From Pseudomonadota bacterium (GTDB lineage Bacteria; Pseudomonadota; Alphaproteobacteria; Rickettsiales; SXRF01), in the NCBI GenBank assembly GCA_028873525.1, contig JAGWIM010000010.1, positions 1 to 36,007 of the forward strand: a stretch of 36,007 nucleotides of DNA. The letters run 5' to 3'. The notes beneath the pieces were generated by a model, which was not told where the DNA came from, did no database searches, and was given only the letters and a program-made list of their open reading frames with translations. A program made the position numbers and the translations under genes. This document shows positions 26,488-35,249 of the stretch, piece after piece (the stretch's first letter is position 1; the number at the start of each line of letters is the position of its first letter).

Positions 26488-27576
26488 ATGCCATTCACGC
26501 CGAAATTCACCATTACCGCGAAAGTCGCCAGCTGCCTGATGCGTATCGAGGCGGCAAAGCAGGCGGTGCAGGATTTACCGATTACGCCTTCTGTGCTGGC
26601 GTCTTTGCGCGAAACGGCGCGGTTATTTTCCACGCACTATTCCACCATGATCGAGGGCAACCGGCTGACCCAGGAACAGGTGTCAAAAGTGATCGAGGAC
26701 AAGCAGCATTTTCCGGGGCGTGAACGCGACGAAAAAGAAGTGCTGGGCTATGACGCCGCGTTGGAAAAACTGGAGCAGCTTACCGCTTCCGGCAGCGCCG
26801 TCACCGAAACGCATATCCAAACGCTGCATGCGCTGGTAATGGCCGAGGGTCGGAAAAAGGTGAAGCCCACGCCCTATCGTGACGGCCAGAATGTAATCCG
26901 CGATAGCCGCAGCCGTGGCCTTGTGTACATGCCGCCCGAAGCCAAAGACGTACCGCCGCTAATGAAGGAAATGGTTGCGTGGGTAGCCTCTACCGGGGGC
27001 AAGGAATTGCCGTGCCCGATTCGTGCCGGTATCGCGCATTATGAATTCGCCACCATCCACCCATATTATGATGGCAATGGCCGCACGGCGCGGCTGCTTA
27101 CCACGCTCATTCTGCATCTAGGCGGGTATGATTTGAAAGGTCTATATTCGCTGGAAGAATACTATGCCCGGAATCTAGGCGCATATTATGAAGCGCTCAC
27201 CATCGGCCCGTCGCACAATTATTACGAAGGGCGCGCTAAAGCCGATATTACCAAGTGGGTGGAATATTTCTGCGAAGGAATGGCGGATAGCTTTGAGAGT
27301 GTGAAACGCCGCGCACTGGAAGCTGCTGGCAGCGGGGCGCAAGATCGCTCCCCGGCGCTGCGCCGCCTTGACCCACGCCAACGCAAGGCGCTTGAATTAT
27401 TCCGCGACAGTAACGCGATCACCAGCCGCGATATCGCAAGCCTGTTTAGAATCTCGGAGCGCGCCGCACGCAATTTGCTTACCGCATGGGTGGATGATGG
27501 TTTTCTGGTGATCGCTGACCCAGCGAAGAAAAGCCGCAAGTATGAATTGGCCGGTGAATTTAGGGAGATTTTGTAA
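26488..27576 (+). CDS. Fic family protein with N-terminal inhibitory motif and C-terminal winged helix
   Basis: Fic core HPYYDGNGRTARLL; STMIEGN matches the (S/T)xxxE(G/N) inhibitory motif; C-term RDIASLFRISERAARNLLTAWVDDGFL. Confidence 0.93.
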   Translation: MPFTPKFTITAKVASCLMRIEAAKQAVQDLPITPSVLASLRETARLFSTHYSTMIEGNRLTQEQVSKVIEDKQHFPGRERDEKEVLGYDAALEKLEQLTASGSAVTETHIQTLHALVMAEGRKKVKPTPYRDGQNVIRDSRSRGLVYMPPEAKDVPPLMKEMVAWVASTGGKELPCPIRAGIAHYEFATIHPYYDGNGRTARLLTTLILHLGGYDLKGLYSLEEYYARNLGAYYEALTIGPSHNYYEGRAKADITKWVEYFCEGMADSFESVKRRALEAAGSGAQDRSPALRRLDPRQRKALELFRDSNAITSRDIASLFRISERAARNLLTAWVDDGFLVIADPAKKSRKYELAGEFREIL

Positions 27577-27961
27577 GACTGGAGCGTGGACTGTTTTTCA
27601 GCGCATCCGGCTCCTTATAGGCATAATCGGCTGCATCATCCACAGCGACAACAACATGGCCAAGCTGCTTGCATGCCGCCTGCAATACGTGGCATAGGTG
27701 AAAATCGCGGGCCAGGCGGGATTCATCCCTTACAAGTATGCAATGCGCGGATGCCCCCTGCAGAAACTGCATCATCTCTCGCAGCCCATGGCGATTGGCA
27801 TTATTGCCGGATTTTCCGGAGTCATAAAATACGCCACTAATATCAAAGCCGCGCGTTGCTGCGTAGGTACGGCATTGTGCTTCCTGCGCCAGAATCGCAA
27901 GATCGTTGTGTGAACCGCATGCGGTTCGGCAATAGATCACTGCCATAGTCGGTTCCATCAC
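27560..27961 (-). CDS. Stand-alone serine-recombinase catalytic-like domain with Ser-to-Ala active site
   Basis: MAVIYCRTACGSHNDLAILAQEAQCRTYAATRGFDISGVFYDSGKSG...ILVRDESRLARD; Y-x-R-x-A instead of Y-x-R-x-S. Confidence 0.8.
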   Translation of the reverse strand: MMEPTMAVIYCRTACGSHNDLAILAQEAQCRTYAATRGFDISGVFYDSGKSGNNANRHGLREMMQFLQGASAHCILVRDESRLARDFHLCHVLQAACKQLGHVVVAVDDAADYAYKEPDALKNSPRSSLTKSP

Positions 27962-27967
27962 TCCTCC

Positions 27968-28567
27968 TTATAATAGCTCATAGTACCGTGGCTGGCAGTT
28001 TTTCATGGGCTGGATAAGTCCGGCCTTAAGCAATCCTTTCAGATCGCGTCGGGCAGTTTTGGCATGAATCTGCCATGTATCCACCAGATTTCCGGCGTGC
28101 ATGATATAACCCTGCTGCAGTTGTCCTAAGAACCATAGCTGACGCTGGTTCAATTGCACAGCCGTATGCGCATCAACCCGGACATAGATATGGACAAATT
28201 TGTCCCTTTCCATCGACAATTTATTCCGGTTTTTACACTTTTCATCCAGCCGCGTGCGCATGGTTTCAACGATACCCATACGCATTGCTTCCTGCCAGAG
28301 AGAGCCGAAACCCATATGCTCAAGCAGCATTTGCAGCACCTGCGGATAAAGTGAAGCAATTATCAGCAAGTGATTGGATTTAGGCGTATATTCATACTTA
28401 TACCATTTCCCGACAGTGCTGTAGGAGATACCGGTGTTTCTTGCGATATGCCGAAGCGATGCGCTCATATCGGCATGCGCTTCTAGTAACGCGGCACGTA
28501 CCATTTTGCCGAGTATTTTGTTGGTAATTCCGGAATGGCCGGAGTGGCCTTTTTTTGTGACAGACAT
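27968..28567 (-). CDS. HTH-containing hypothetical regulator
   Basis: SLRHIARNTGISYSTVGKWYKYEYTPKSN N-term HTH; C-term AKTARRDLKGLLKAGLIQPM winged-helix-like. Confidence 0.7.
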   Translation of the reverse strand: MSVTKKGHSGHSGITNKILGKMVRAALLEAHADMSASLRHIARNTGISYSTVGKWYKYEYTPKSNHLLIIASLYPQVLQMLLEHMGFGSLWQEAMRMGIVETMRTRLDEKCKNRNKLSMERDKFVHIYVRVDAHTAVQLNQRQLWFLGQLQQGYIMHAGNLVDTWQIHAKTARRDLKGLLKAGLIQPMKNCQPRYYELL

Positions 28568-28578
28568 GGTTTTACTCC

Positions 28579-28596
28579 CTTGTTAAAGTTAACAAG
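28579..28596. promoter_or_regulatory. Palindrome CTTGTTAA-AG-TTAACAAG in a divergent intergenic region
   Basis: Perfect 8-bp arms with 2-nt spacer between divergent regulator and recombinase genes. Confidence 0.6.
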
Positions 28597-28652
28597 AGAG
28601 AAAATGGCTTTATTCTCAGGCAACTGGGGATCAGTTTTTTATTGGATTCAGT

Positions 28653-30215
28653 GTGCAGAAATTTTCAAATACACAGGGCAAAGAGCAAAAGGTGCCGCCT
28701 AAGAAAGCGGCTATGTATGTGCGCATGTCCACCGACCACCAGAAATACTCCACGGAAAATCAGGCCGACGCCATCCGCGCCTATGCTGACCGCTACCATA
28801 TAGAAATCATTAAAACCTACACCGACTCAGGAAAAAGCGGCCTGAGCATCGATGGCCGCGATGCGCTGAAACAATTGATTGATGATGTACAATCCGGTGT
28901 AACGGATTTTTCCATTATCCTGGTACTGGATATCACGCGCTGGGGCCGGTTCCAGGATGCCGACGAAAGTGCCTATTATGAATATATATGCCGCCGCGCC
29001 GGTATTGACGTGCGATACGTGGCAGAGCAATTTGAAAATGACGGCAGCCTGAGCGCCACAGTCATTAAAAGCATGAAACGCGCCATGGCCGGGGAATATA
29101 GCCGCGAGCTTTCAGTCAAAGTATTTGCTGGGCAATGCCGCCTGATCGAGCTTGGCTATCGCCAGGGCGGCCCTGCCGGGTATGGGCTGCGCCGCGTATT
29201 GATCGATGAGCGTGGGGAACAAAAAGCGGAGCTTAAGCGCGGCGAACATAAAAGCCTGCAGACCGACCGAGTAATCCTGATGCCGGGGCCGGAGGAAGAA
29301 ATAGAAACCGTGCGCTGGATATACAGTTCCTTTTGCGACGGCATGCCGGAAAGCAAAATTGCAGCGCTGCTCAATCAACGCGGCGTCATTACCGATCTTG
29401 GCCGCGCCTGGACGCGCGGCACTGTGCATGAGGTGCTGACCAATGAGAAGTATATCGGCAATAACATTTTTAACCGCACATCCTTCAAACTGAAAAAGCG
29501 CCATGTTGTCAATACGCCCGATATGTGGGTGCGCAAGGAAAAAGCCTTTCAGCCGGTCATCGAGCCCAGCTATTTTTATGTGGTGCAGCAGATTATTCTG
29601 GAACGCAGCTACCGATTTAGCAACGAGGAAATGTTGGAAAAGCTGCGCCAGCTGCATGATCGCCAGGGCTGGCTGTCCGGGGTGGTTATCAATGAAGCCG
29701 AGGATATGCCTTCCAGCAGCGCCTATCAGCACCGCTTTGGCAGCCTGATACGCGCCTACCAGCTGATCGGCTTTACGCCCGCCCATGATTACCGCTATAT
29801 CGAAATCAACCGCCGCCTGCGCCAGCTGCACGGCGATATCGTTAAGGATACCATTGCTAAAATCGAGCAGTTGGGCGGCAAGGTGCGCATCGAGCCGCAA
29901 ACAGAATTGCTGGTCATCAACGAAGAATTGAAATGCTCGCTGGTGATTTGCCGCTGCCAGCAGACACAGGCGGCGGCCTATCGGTGGAAAGTGCATCTTG
30001 ATACCGGCCTGCTGCCGCATATCACCATCGCCATACGGATGGACGCGCGCAATGAAAAACCCATGGATTACTACCTGCTGCCTGCGCTCGATATCGAAAA
30101 CCCCAGGCTGCGCCTGGCGGAAAGCAATGGGCTGGCGCTTGATGCCTATCGCTTCGATGATCTTGAGGTATTTTTTCAACTAACCGAACGTATTGCCATA
30201 GAGGAAGTCGCATGA
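28653..30215 (+). CDS. Large serine recombinase (second)
   Basis: KKAAMYVRMSTDHQKYSTENQADAIRAYADRYHIEIIKTYTDSGKSGLSIDGRDALKQLIDD. Confidence 0.93.
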   Translation: MQKFSNTQGKEQKVPPKKAAMYVRMSTDHQKYSTENQADAIRAYADRYHIEIIKTYTDSGKSGLSIDGRDALKQLIDDVQSGVTDFSIILVLDITRWGRFQDADESAYYEYICRRAGIDVRYVAEQFENDGSLSATVIKSMKRAMAGEYSRELSVKVFAGQCRLIELGYRQGGPAGYGLRRVLIDERGEQKAELKRGEHKSLQTDRVILMPGPEEEIETVRWIYSSFCDGMPESKIAALLNQRGVITDLGRAWTRGTVHEVLTNEKYIGNNIFNRTSFKLKKRHVVNTPDMWVRKEKAFQPVIEPSYFYVVQQIILERSYRFSNEEMLEKLRQLHDRQGWLSGVVINEAEDMPSSSAYQHRFGSLIRAYQLIGFTPAHDYRYIEINRRLRQLHGDIVKDTIAKIEQLGGKVRIEPQTELLVINEELKCSLVICRCQQTQAAAYRWKVHLDTGLLPHITIAIRMDARNEKPMDYYLLPALDIENPRLRLAESNGLALDAYRFDDLEVFFQLTERIAIEEVA

Positions 30216-31108
30216 TCAAACAGCATAACGCCACTATCAAAATCATCCCGGTGGACAGCGTCCATATTCTCAATCCGCGCGTGCGCAACGCCAAGGTTTT
30301 TGAGGGGATTGTCGATAACATCACCAAGGTGGGGCTTAAGCGCCCGATTACCGTTACGCATTCCCGTTCTAGGTTCGAGGGCAAGGAATATGACCTGGTG
30401 TGCGGCCAGGGACGGCTGGAAGCCTTTATGGCCTGCGGGCAAAAAGAGATTCCGGCTATGGTTATCGACGCCAGCGAGGAACAGGCGCTGATCATGAGCC
30501 TGGTGGAAAATGTCGCGCGCCGCAAACATAAGCCGTTTGAACTACTGCAGGGCGTCGAAATATTGCGCAAGCAAGGCTATGACGCCAAGACTATCGCCGC
30601 TAAAATCGGCCATAAGCCGGAATACACTATGGGCGTTATCAAGCTACTCGAACAGGGTGAGGAAAAGCTGGTGTCGGCGGTGGAAGCCGGGCATATCCCG
30701 ATTACCCTGGCCATCAACATTGTGCAGTCGCCGCAGAATGAGCAGGCCGCGTTGCAGGAAGCCTATGAAACGGGCAACCTCAGCGGCCATAAATTCATGA
30801 AAGCAAAGCGCCTGCTGGAAGACCGCAAAAACACTGGCAAAGTTTTGCGCGACAAAAGGAAGCGCGGGCCGCAGCGCCGCACTGAAGATGTGTCGGCGCG
30901 CGAGATACTCAAAGCCTATAAGCGGGAGGTGGAACGCAAACGCCTGCTATCGCGCAAGGCGGATGTGGTCAATACGCGGCTATTATTCCTGGTGGAAGCC
31001 ATGCGTTGCTTGATGCAGGAAGACCATTTTACCACGCTGCTGCGTGCAGAAAGCCTGGAAACGATGCCCAAACAGCTGGCCGGGCTGCTGGCAGCAAAGA
31101 GAGGATAA
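30212..31108 (+). CDS. ParB/RepB-like partition protein 1
   Basis: LKRPITVTHS...DLVCGQGRLEAFMACGQKEIPAMVIDASEEQALIMSLVENVARRKHKPFELLQGV; starts 4 nt inside recombinase stop. Confidence 0.88.
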   Translation: MIKQHNATIKIIPVDSVHILNPRVRNAKVFEGIVDNITKVGLKRPITVTHSRSRFEGKEYDLVCGQGRLEAFMACGQKEIPAMVIDASEEQALIMSLVENVARRKHKPFELLQGVEILRKQGYDAKTIAAKIGHKPEYTMGVIKLLEQGEEKLVSAVEAGHIPITLAINIVQSPQNEQAALQEAYETGNLSGHKFMKAKRLLEDRKNTGKVLRDKRKRGPQRRTEDVSAREILKAYKREVERKRLLSRKADVVNTRLLFLVEAMRCLMQEDHFTTLLRAESLETMPKQLAGLLAAKRG

Positions 31109-31110
31109 CC

Positions 31111-32010
31111 ATGTCAAAGCAACCGCCCATTGGATTCGATACGGATACCATAACGCTAAAACTGGAGGATATTTCGCCGTTGCGGATCGTAACTCCCGCC
31201 ATGCGCGAGAGCGATAAATTCCAACAGATAGTAGCCTCCATTCGGGAAATCGGCATCATCGAGCCACCCGTAGTGGCGCGCAAGCAAAAGAATCAGGAAA
31301 AACATTTGCTGCTAGATGGCCATTTGCGTGTCGAAGCCTTGAAGGAACTGGGCGAAAAAGAGGTGACATGCCTGGTATCCACCGACGACGAAGCCTTCAC
31401 CTACAACAAATATATCAGCCGCCTGTCGACCATCCAGGAACACCGCATGATCGTGCGTGCCGTTAAGCGCGGCGTATCGGAGGCGAAACTGGCGCGGGCG
31501 CTTAATCTCAATGTCGCCAATATAGTGCGCAAGCGCAATCTGCTGCAGGGTATTTGCCCGGAGGCAGTTGAATTGCTCAAGGATAAGATGGTGGCCAGCA
31601 ACGTGTTCAAAATCATGCGGCGCATGAAAGCGGTGCGACAAATCGAAGCCGCCACTTTAATGAACGATGCGAATATTTATTCGTTTCCTTATATCCAGGC
31701 CTTGCTGGTCGGAACGCCAAAGGCGCAGCTGGTCGATCCAGAAAAACCAAAGACAGTAAAAGGTTTGGATGATGAACAGATGGCGCGCATGGAGGCGGAA
31801 ATGGGCAGCCTGCAGGGAGAATACCGGCTGATCGAGGAAAGCTACCGCACCAACGTGCTGAATTTGACGGTGGCGCAGACTTTTCTTTCCACGCTGCTTG
31901 GTAATGCGCGGGTGACAAAATACCTCACCCAGCATTACCCGGAATTCCTAACGCAGTTCCAGAAAATTGCTAGCATGACATCGCTGGGCGGCGGCGAGGT
32001 CACGTCATAG
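31111..32010 (+). CDS. ParB/RepB-like partition protein 2
   Basis: GIIEPPVVARKQKNQEKHLLLDGHLRVEALKELGEKEVTCLVSTDDEAFTYNKYISRLSTIQEHRMIVRAV; start MSKQPPIGF with GAGAGGA upstream. Confidence 0.88.
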   Translation: MSKQPPIGFDTDTITLKLEDISPLRIVTPAMRESDKFQQIVASIREIGIIEPPVVARKQKNQEKHLLLDGHLRVEALKELGEKEVTCLVSTDDEAFTYNKYISRLSTIQEHRMIVRAVKRGVSEAKLARALNLNVANIVRKRNLLQGICPEAVELLKDKMVASNVFKIMRRMKAVRQIEAATLMNDANIYSFPYIQALLVGTPKAQLVDPEKPKTVKGLDDEQMARMEAEMGSLQGEYRLIEESYRTNVLNLTVAQTFLSTLLGNARVTKYLTQHYPEFLTQFQKIASMTSLGGGEVTS

Positions 32011-32103
32011 GCATTGCATGGCCAACGCCAGGCACAGAGACCGGGATTCTGTATAAGCGCCGGGACTGCGGGAGACGCTGCACCAGGGGCAGATCGAGCG
32101 CAG

Positions 32104-32241
32104 TGGCAGGAATGGCGGCGATCCCGCTGGAGCCTGCCAGGCCAGCTGTCTTTTCGCTGGCCGACTGCGCGTTGCATATGGCCGCGCAGCAGGGAAACAC
32201 ACCGGTGTTGTAGCTGCCATTGCGCTCCACCGGTGTGTTTC
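32104..32241. other. Chain of four perfect-stem hairpins (structured intergenic element, possible ncRNA, centromere or recombination site)
   Basis: tggcagg/cctgcca 32104-32139; ggccagc/gctggcc 32140-32162; ctgcgcg/cgcgcag 32165-32189; gaaacacaccggtg/caccggtgtgtttc 32194-32241. Confidence 0.7.
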
Positions 32242-32507
32242 TTTACCCCTTAGCCGCTAGATCGCCGCAGAATGGACGCACTCAACAGTAAAGCGCTAAG
32301 TCAGGCAAAAACTATCCTAATGAGTTATAAAACCTTGCTTTTCCTAGATATAAGTCCTAGTTTTGTGCCGATATAAAACAGAAAAATACGAACTATGGCC
32401 AACGTAAATGACAACTGTATAATGTGCGTGATCTGATAGTGTTCCCTTTTGCCTTGTCGGCTGGCCTGCTTTCGACAACCTTCCTCTTTATTTAGTTAAT
32501 TATTTAT

Positions 32508-35249
32508 ATGAATATCGGTAAAATTGAAGAAAACATACAGCAGTTGGTTAAGACCCCTTCCCAGGAAGAATTCATCTATGGCCTGCTGCTTGCTTACGGT
32601 TTGCCGAAGGCCTCAATTACGCGCCTAAAAGATGGTGCGTATAACCTTTCAAAGAAAAAAGGCACGATCCTCTGGAAGAAAAAACTGTTGTTTCAAGAGG
32701 TTTTTGACCAAGACCTACATGCCTGTATCGACCAGCTGCGCCGCAATGAGGACGCCATAAAGCATAGCCCACGCTTCGTGATCGTGACGGATTATGAAAC
32801 GCTCCTGGCATACGATACCAAAACCAAAGATACGCTCGATACCAAGCTAAAAGACCTGGCCAAGTATTTTGATTTCTTCCTGCCGTGGTCAGGTCGAGAG
32901 AAAGCCCAGGCCAAACTGGAAAATCCTGCTGACGTCAAAGCCGCCGAAAAAATGGCGAAGCTATACGATAACATCCGGCAGGATAACCCGCACCAATTCC
33001 ATGATTATAAATCGCTGCACGAGTTAAACGTATTCCTTTCGCGCCTGCTATTTTGCTTCTTTGCTGAAGACACGGAGATTTTTCCTAAGAAGCTGTTCGT
33101 CAATAGCATCGCCTCCCATACCCAGCCGGATGGCAGCGACCTCTCGGAGTACCTGGAACGCTTATTTGAGGTGCTAAATACCAAGCACTCGGATCGCAAA
33201 GGCTTTCCCGAATATCTAAAAAAGTTTGAATATGTGAATGGTGGGCTGTTTTCCGATAGCTATACAGCACCGAAATTTACCCCACGCTCACGAAAAATGC
33301 TGATTGAGTGCGGCGAACTGGACTGGTCGGAAATCAATCCTGACATTTTCGGCTCGATGATCCAGGCGGTGGTACATCCCGACCAGCGCGGCGGCATGGG
33401 TATGCACTATACCTCCGTCAGCAATATTATGAAGGTGATCGAGCCATTATTCTTGAATGAGTTGAACGAGGAATTTGAGAACAACCAGCATAACCCGCAG
33501 AAGTTGGATAAGTTGCTGGGCCGTCTCTCCACCATACGCATATTTGACCCTGCGTGCGGATCGGGCAATTTCCTGATTATTGCGTACAAGGAACTGCGCC
33601 TGCTTGAAATCAAAATCCTAAAACAGCTAAAAGCTCTGAGCGAAGGGACAAGCGAATTAGATGACGTGCAGGCGTCGTTGATTCCAAAAGCGCAAATGAG
33701 TTTAGCGTCCACCTACGTTCCACAATTATTTTCGCGCGTTGATCTCTCTCAATTTTATGGAATCGAATTAGATGATTTTGCCCATGAAATTGCTATCCTC
33801 TCCCTCTGGCTTGCTGAACACCAGATGAACGTGAAGTTTAATGAGGCGTTCCAAAAGAAACTGCCATCACTACCGCTTAAGCAAGGCGGAAAAATTATCT
33901 GTGACAATGCTACACGGTTGGATTGGGAAAAAGTTTGTACAAAAGACAAAGATTCCGAGGTTTATATCCTTGGTAATCCACCGTATTTAGGCTTTAATGT
34001 TTTGAGCGCCGAGCAGAGAAAAGACATAGAATTTGTTTTGCCTGAATTAGATAATCTAAAATTCTTGGATTATATAACATGCTGGTTTATTAAGGCTGCG
34101 CGTTACACGAAGGGTAATTGTCGTTTTGCTTTCGTAACAACAAATTCAATTTGCCAGGGTGTTCAGGTTCCCATCGTATGGCCGCATATTTTTAATCAAA
34201 ATTTGGAGATTAATTTTGCACACTCGGAATTTGCTTGGTCAAATAATGCCAAAAAGAATGCTGGTGTAATATGCTCCGTAATTGGCCTGCGGCCAATCAG
34301 CAATAAACCAAAATATTTCTATGAAAATACAACTAAAATCGAGGTAAAAAATATCAATGCTTACCTAGTAAATGGGGGCAACATAATAGTTGAAAAGCGT
34401 CAAACCCCATTATCGAATCTTCCAAAAATTTCTACCGGAAATATCCCATACGATGGTGGCAACCTTATTCTAACAAGTGAGGAAGCCAAATCGTTGCTTC
34501 TTAATTATCCCCAATCTCGAGAGTTCATAAAAGAGCTTTCCGGGTCTGTTGAATTTATTAGGGGAATTACGAGGTATTGTCTTTGGATCGAGGATAATCA
34601 AGTTGTTCTTGCTAGATCAAGTGCACCAATTCAGGCTCGAATTGAGGCGGTAAAAAAATCTCGTGAGCAAGCAGGTAAGATCGCAAAAAATTATGCTCAT
34701 GTTCCCCACAAATTTTACATGACTAATCGCGCAAAAGAATCACAAATTATAATCCCGCGCGTTTCTTCTGTGCGACGAAAATATATCCCAATGGGATTCT
34801 TAAAAAGTGATGTAATAATCTCAGATTCAGCGCAAGCAATTTATGATCCAGAAACGTGGGTATTCGCGGTCATTACCTCCTACATGCACATGGTATGGGT
34901 TAAGGCAATAGGCGGAAAACTAAAAAGCGATTATAGATATTCTGCGGTAATTTGTTACAATACATTCCCTGTTCCCGATCTATCATCTCAGCAAAAAGCT
35001 ACTCTGACTACGCATGTTCTGAATGTGCTTGAGGAGCGTGAAGCCCATTCAGAAAAAACGATGGCTGAATTATATGATCCAGAAAAAATGCCAAAAAGTC
35101 TTAGGGATGCCCACGCTGGCTTAGATGAGGCCGTTGAACGCTGTTACCGCATCAAGCCTTTCACTAGCGACGAAGAACGCTTGGAGTATCTCTTCAAACT
35201 CTATGAGGAAATGACCGTTGCAGGAAACCGGAGGGCGGCTAATGAATAA
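32508..35249 (+). CDS. MmeI-like class I SAM-dependent adenine DNA methyltransferase
   Basis: FDPACGSGNFLIIAYKELR (motif I), ILGNPPYLGF (motif IV), FLSRLLFCFFAEDTEIF. Confidence 0.9.
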   Translation: MNIGKIEENIQQLVKTPSQEEFIYGLLLAYGLPKASITRLKDGAYNLSKKKGTILWKKKLLFQEVFDQDLHACIDQLRRNEDAIKHSPRFVIVTDYETLLAYDTKTKDTLDTKLKDLAKYFDFFLPWSGREKAQAKLENPADVKAAEKMAKLYDNIRQDNPHQFHDYKSLHELNVFLSRLLFCFFAEDTEIFPKKLFVNSIASHTQPDGSDLSEYLERLFEVLNTKHSDRKGFPEYLKKFEYVNGGLFSDSYTAPKFTPRSRKMLIECGELDWSEINPDIFGSMIQAVVHPDQRGGMGMHYTSVSNIMKVIEPLFLNELNEEFENNQHNPQKLDKLLGRLSTIRIFDPACGSGNFLIIAYKELRLLEIKILKQLKALSEGTSELDDVQASLIPKAQMSLASTYVPQLFSRVDLSQFYGIELDDFAHEIAILSLWLAEHQMNVKFNEAFQKKLPSLPLKQGGKIICDNATRLDWEKVCTKDKDSEVYILGNPPYLGFNVLSAEQRKDIEFVLPELDNLKFLDYITCWFIKAARYTKGNCRFAFVTTNSICQGVQVPIVWPHIFNQNLEINFAHSEFAWSNNAKKNAGVICSVIGLRPISNKPKYFYENTTKIEVKNINAYLVNGGNIIVEKRQTPLSNLPKISTGNIPYDGGNLILTSEEAKSLLLNYPQSREFIKELSGSVEFIRGITRYCLWIEDNQVVLARSSAPIQARIEAVKKSREQAGKIAKNYAHVPHKFYMTNRAKESQIIIPRVSSVRRKYIPMGFLKSDVIISDSAQAIYDPETWVFAVITSYMHMVWVKAIGGKLKSDYRYSAVICYNTFPVPDLSSQQKATLTTHVLNVLEEREAHSEKTMAELYDPEKMPKSLRDAHAGLDEAVERCYRIKPFTSDEERLEYLFKLYEEMTVAGNRRAANE

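Noticed and set aside
29112-30179. 355-aa minus-strand ORF opposite the second recombinase
   Set aside because: Shadow ORF; no family signature.
31935-32230. Small minus-strand ORFs (71-80 aa) over the hairpin region
   Set aside because: Several overlapping frames, no start context or family signal; structure is a better explanation.
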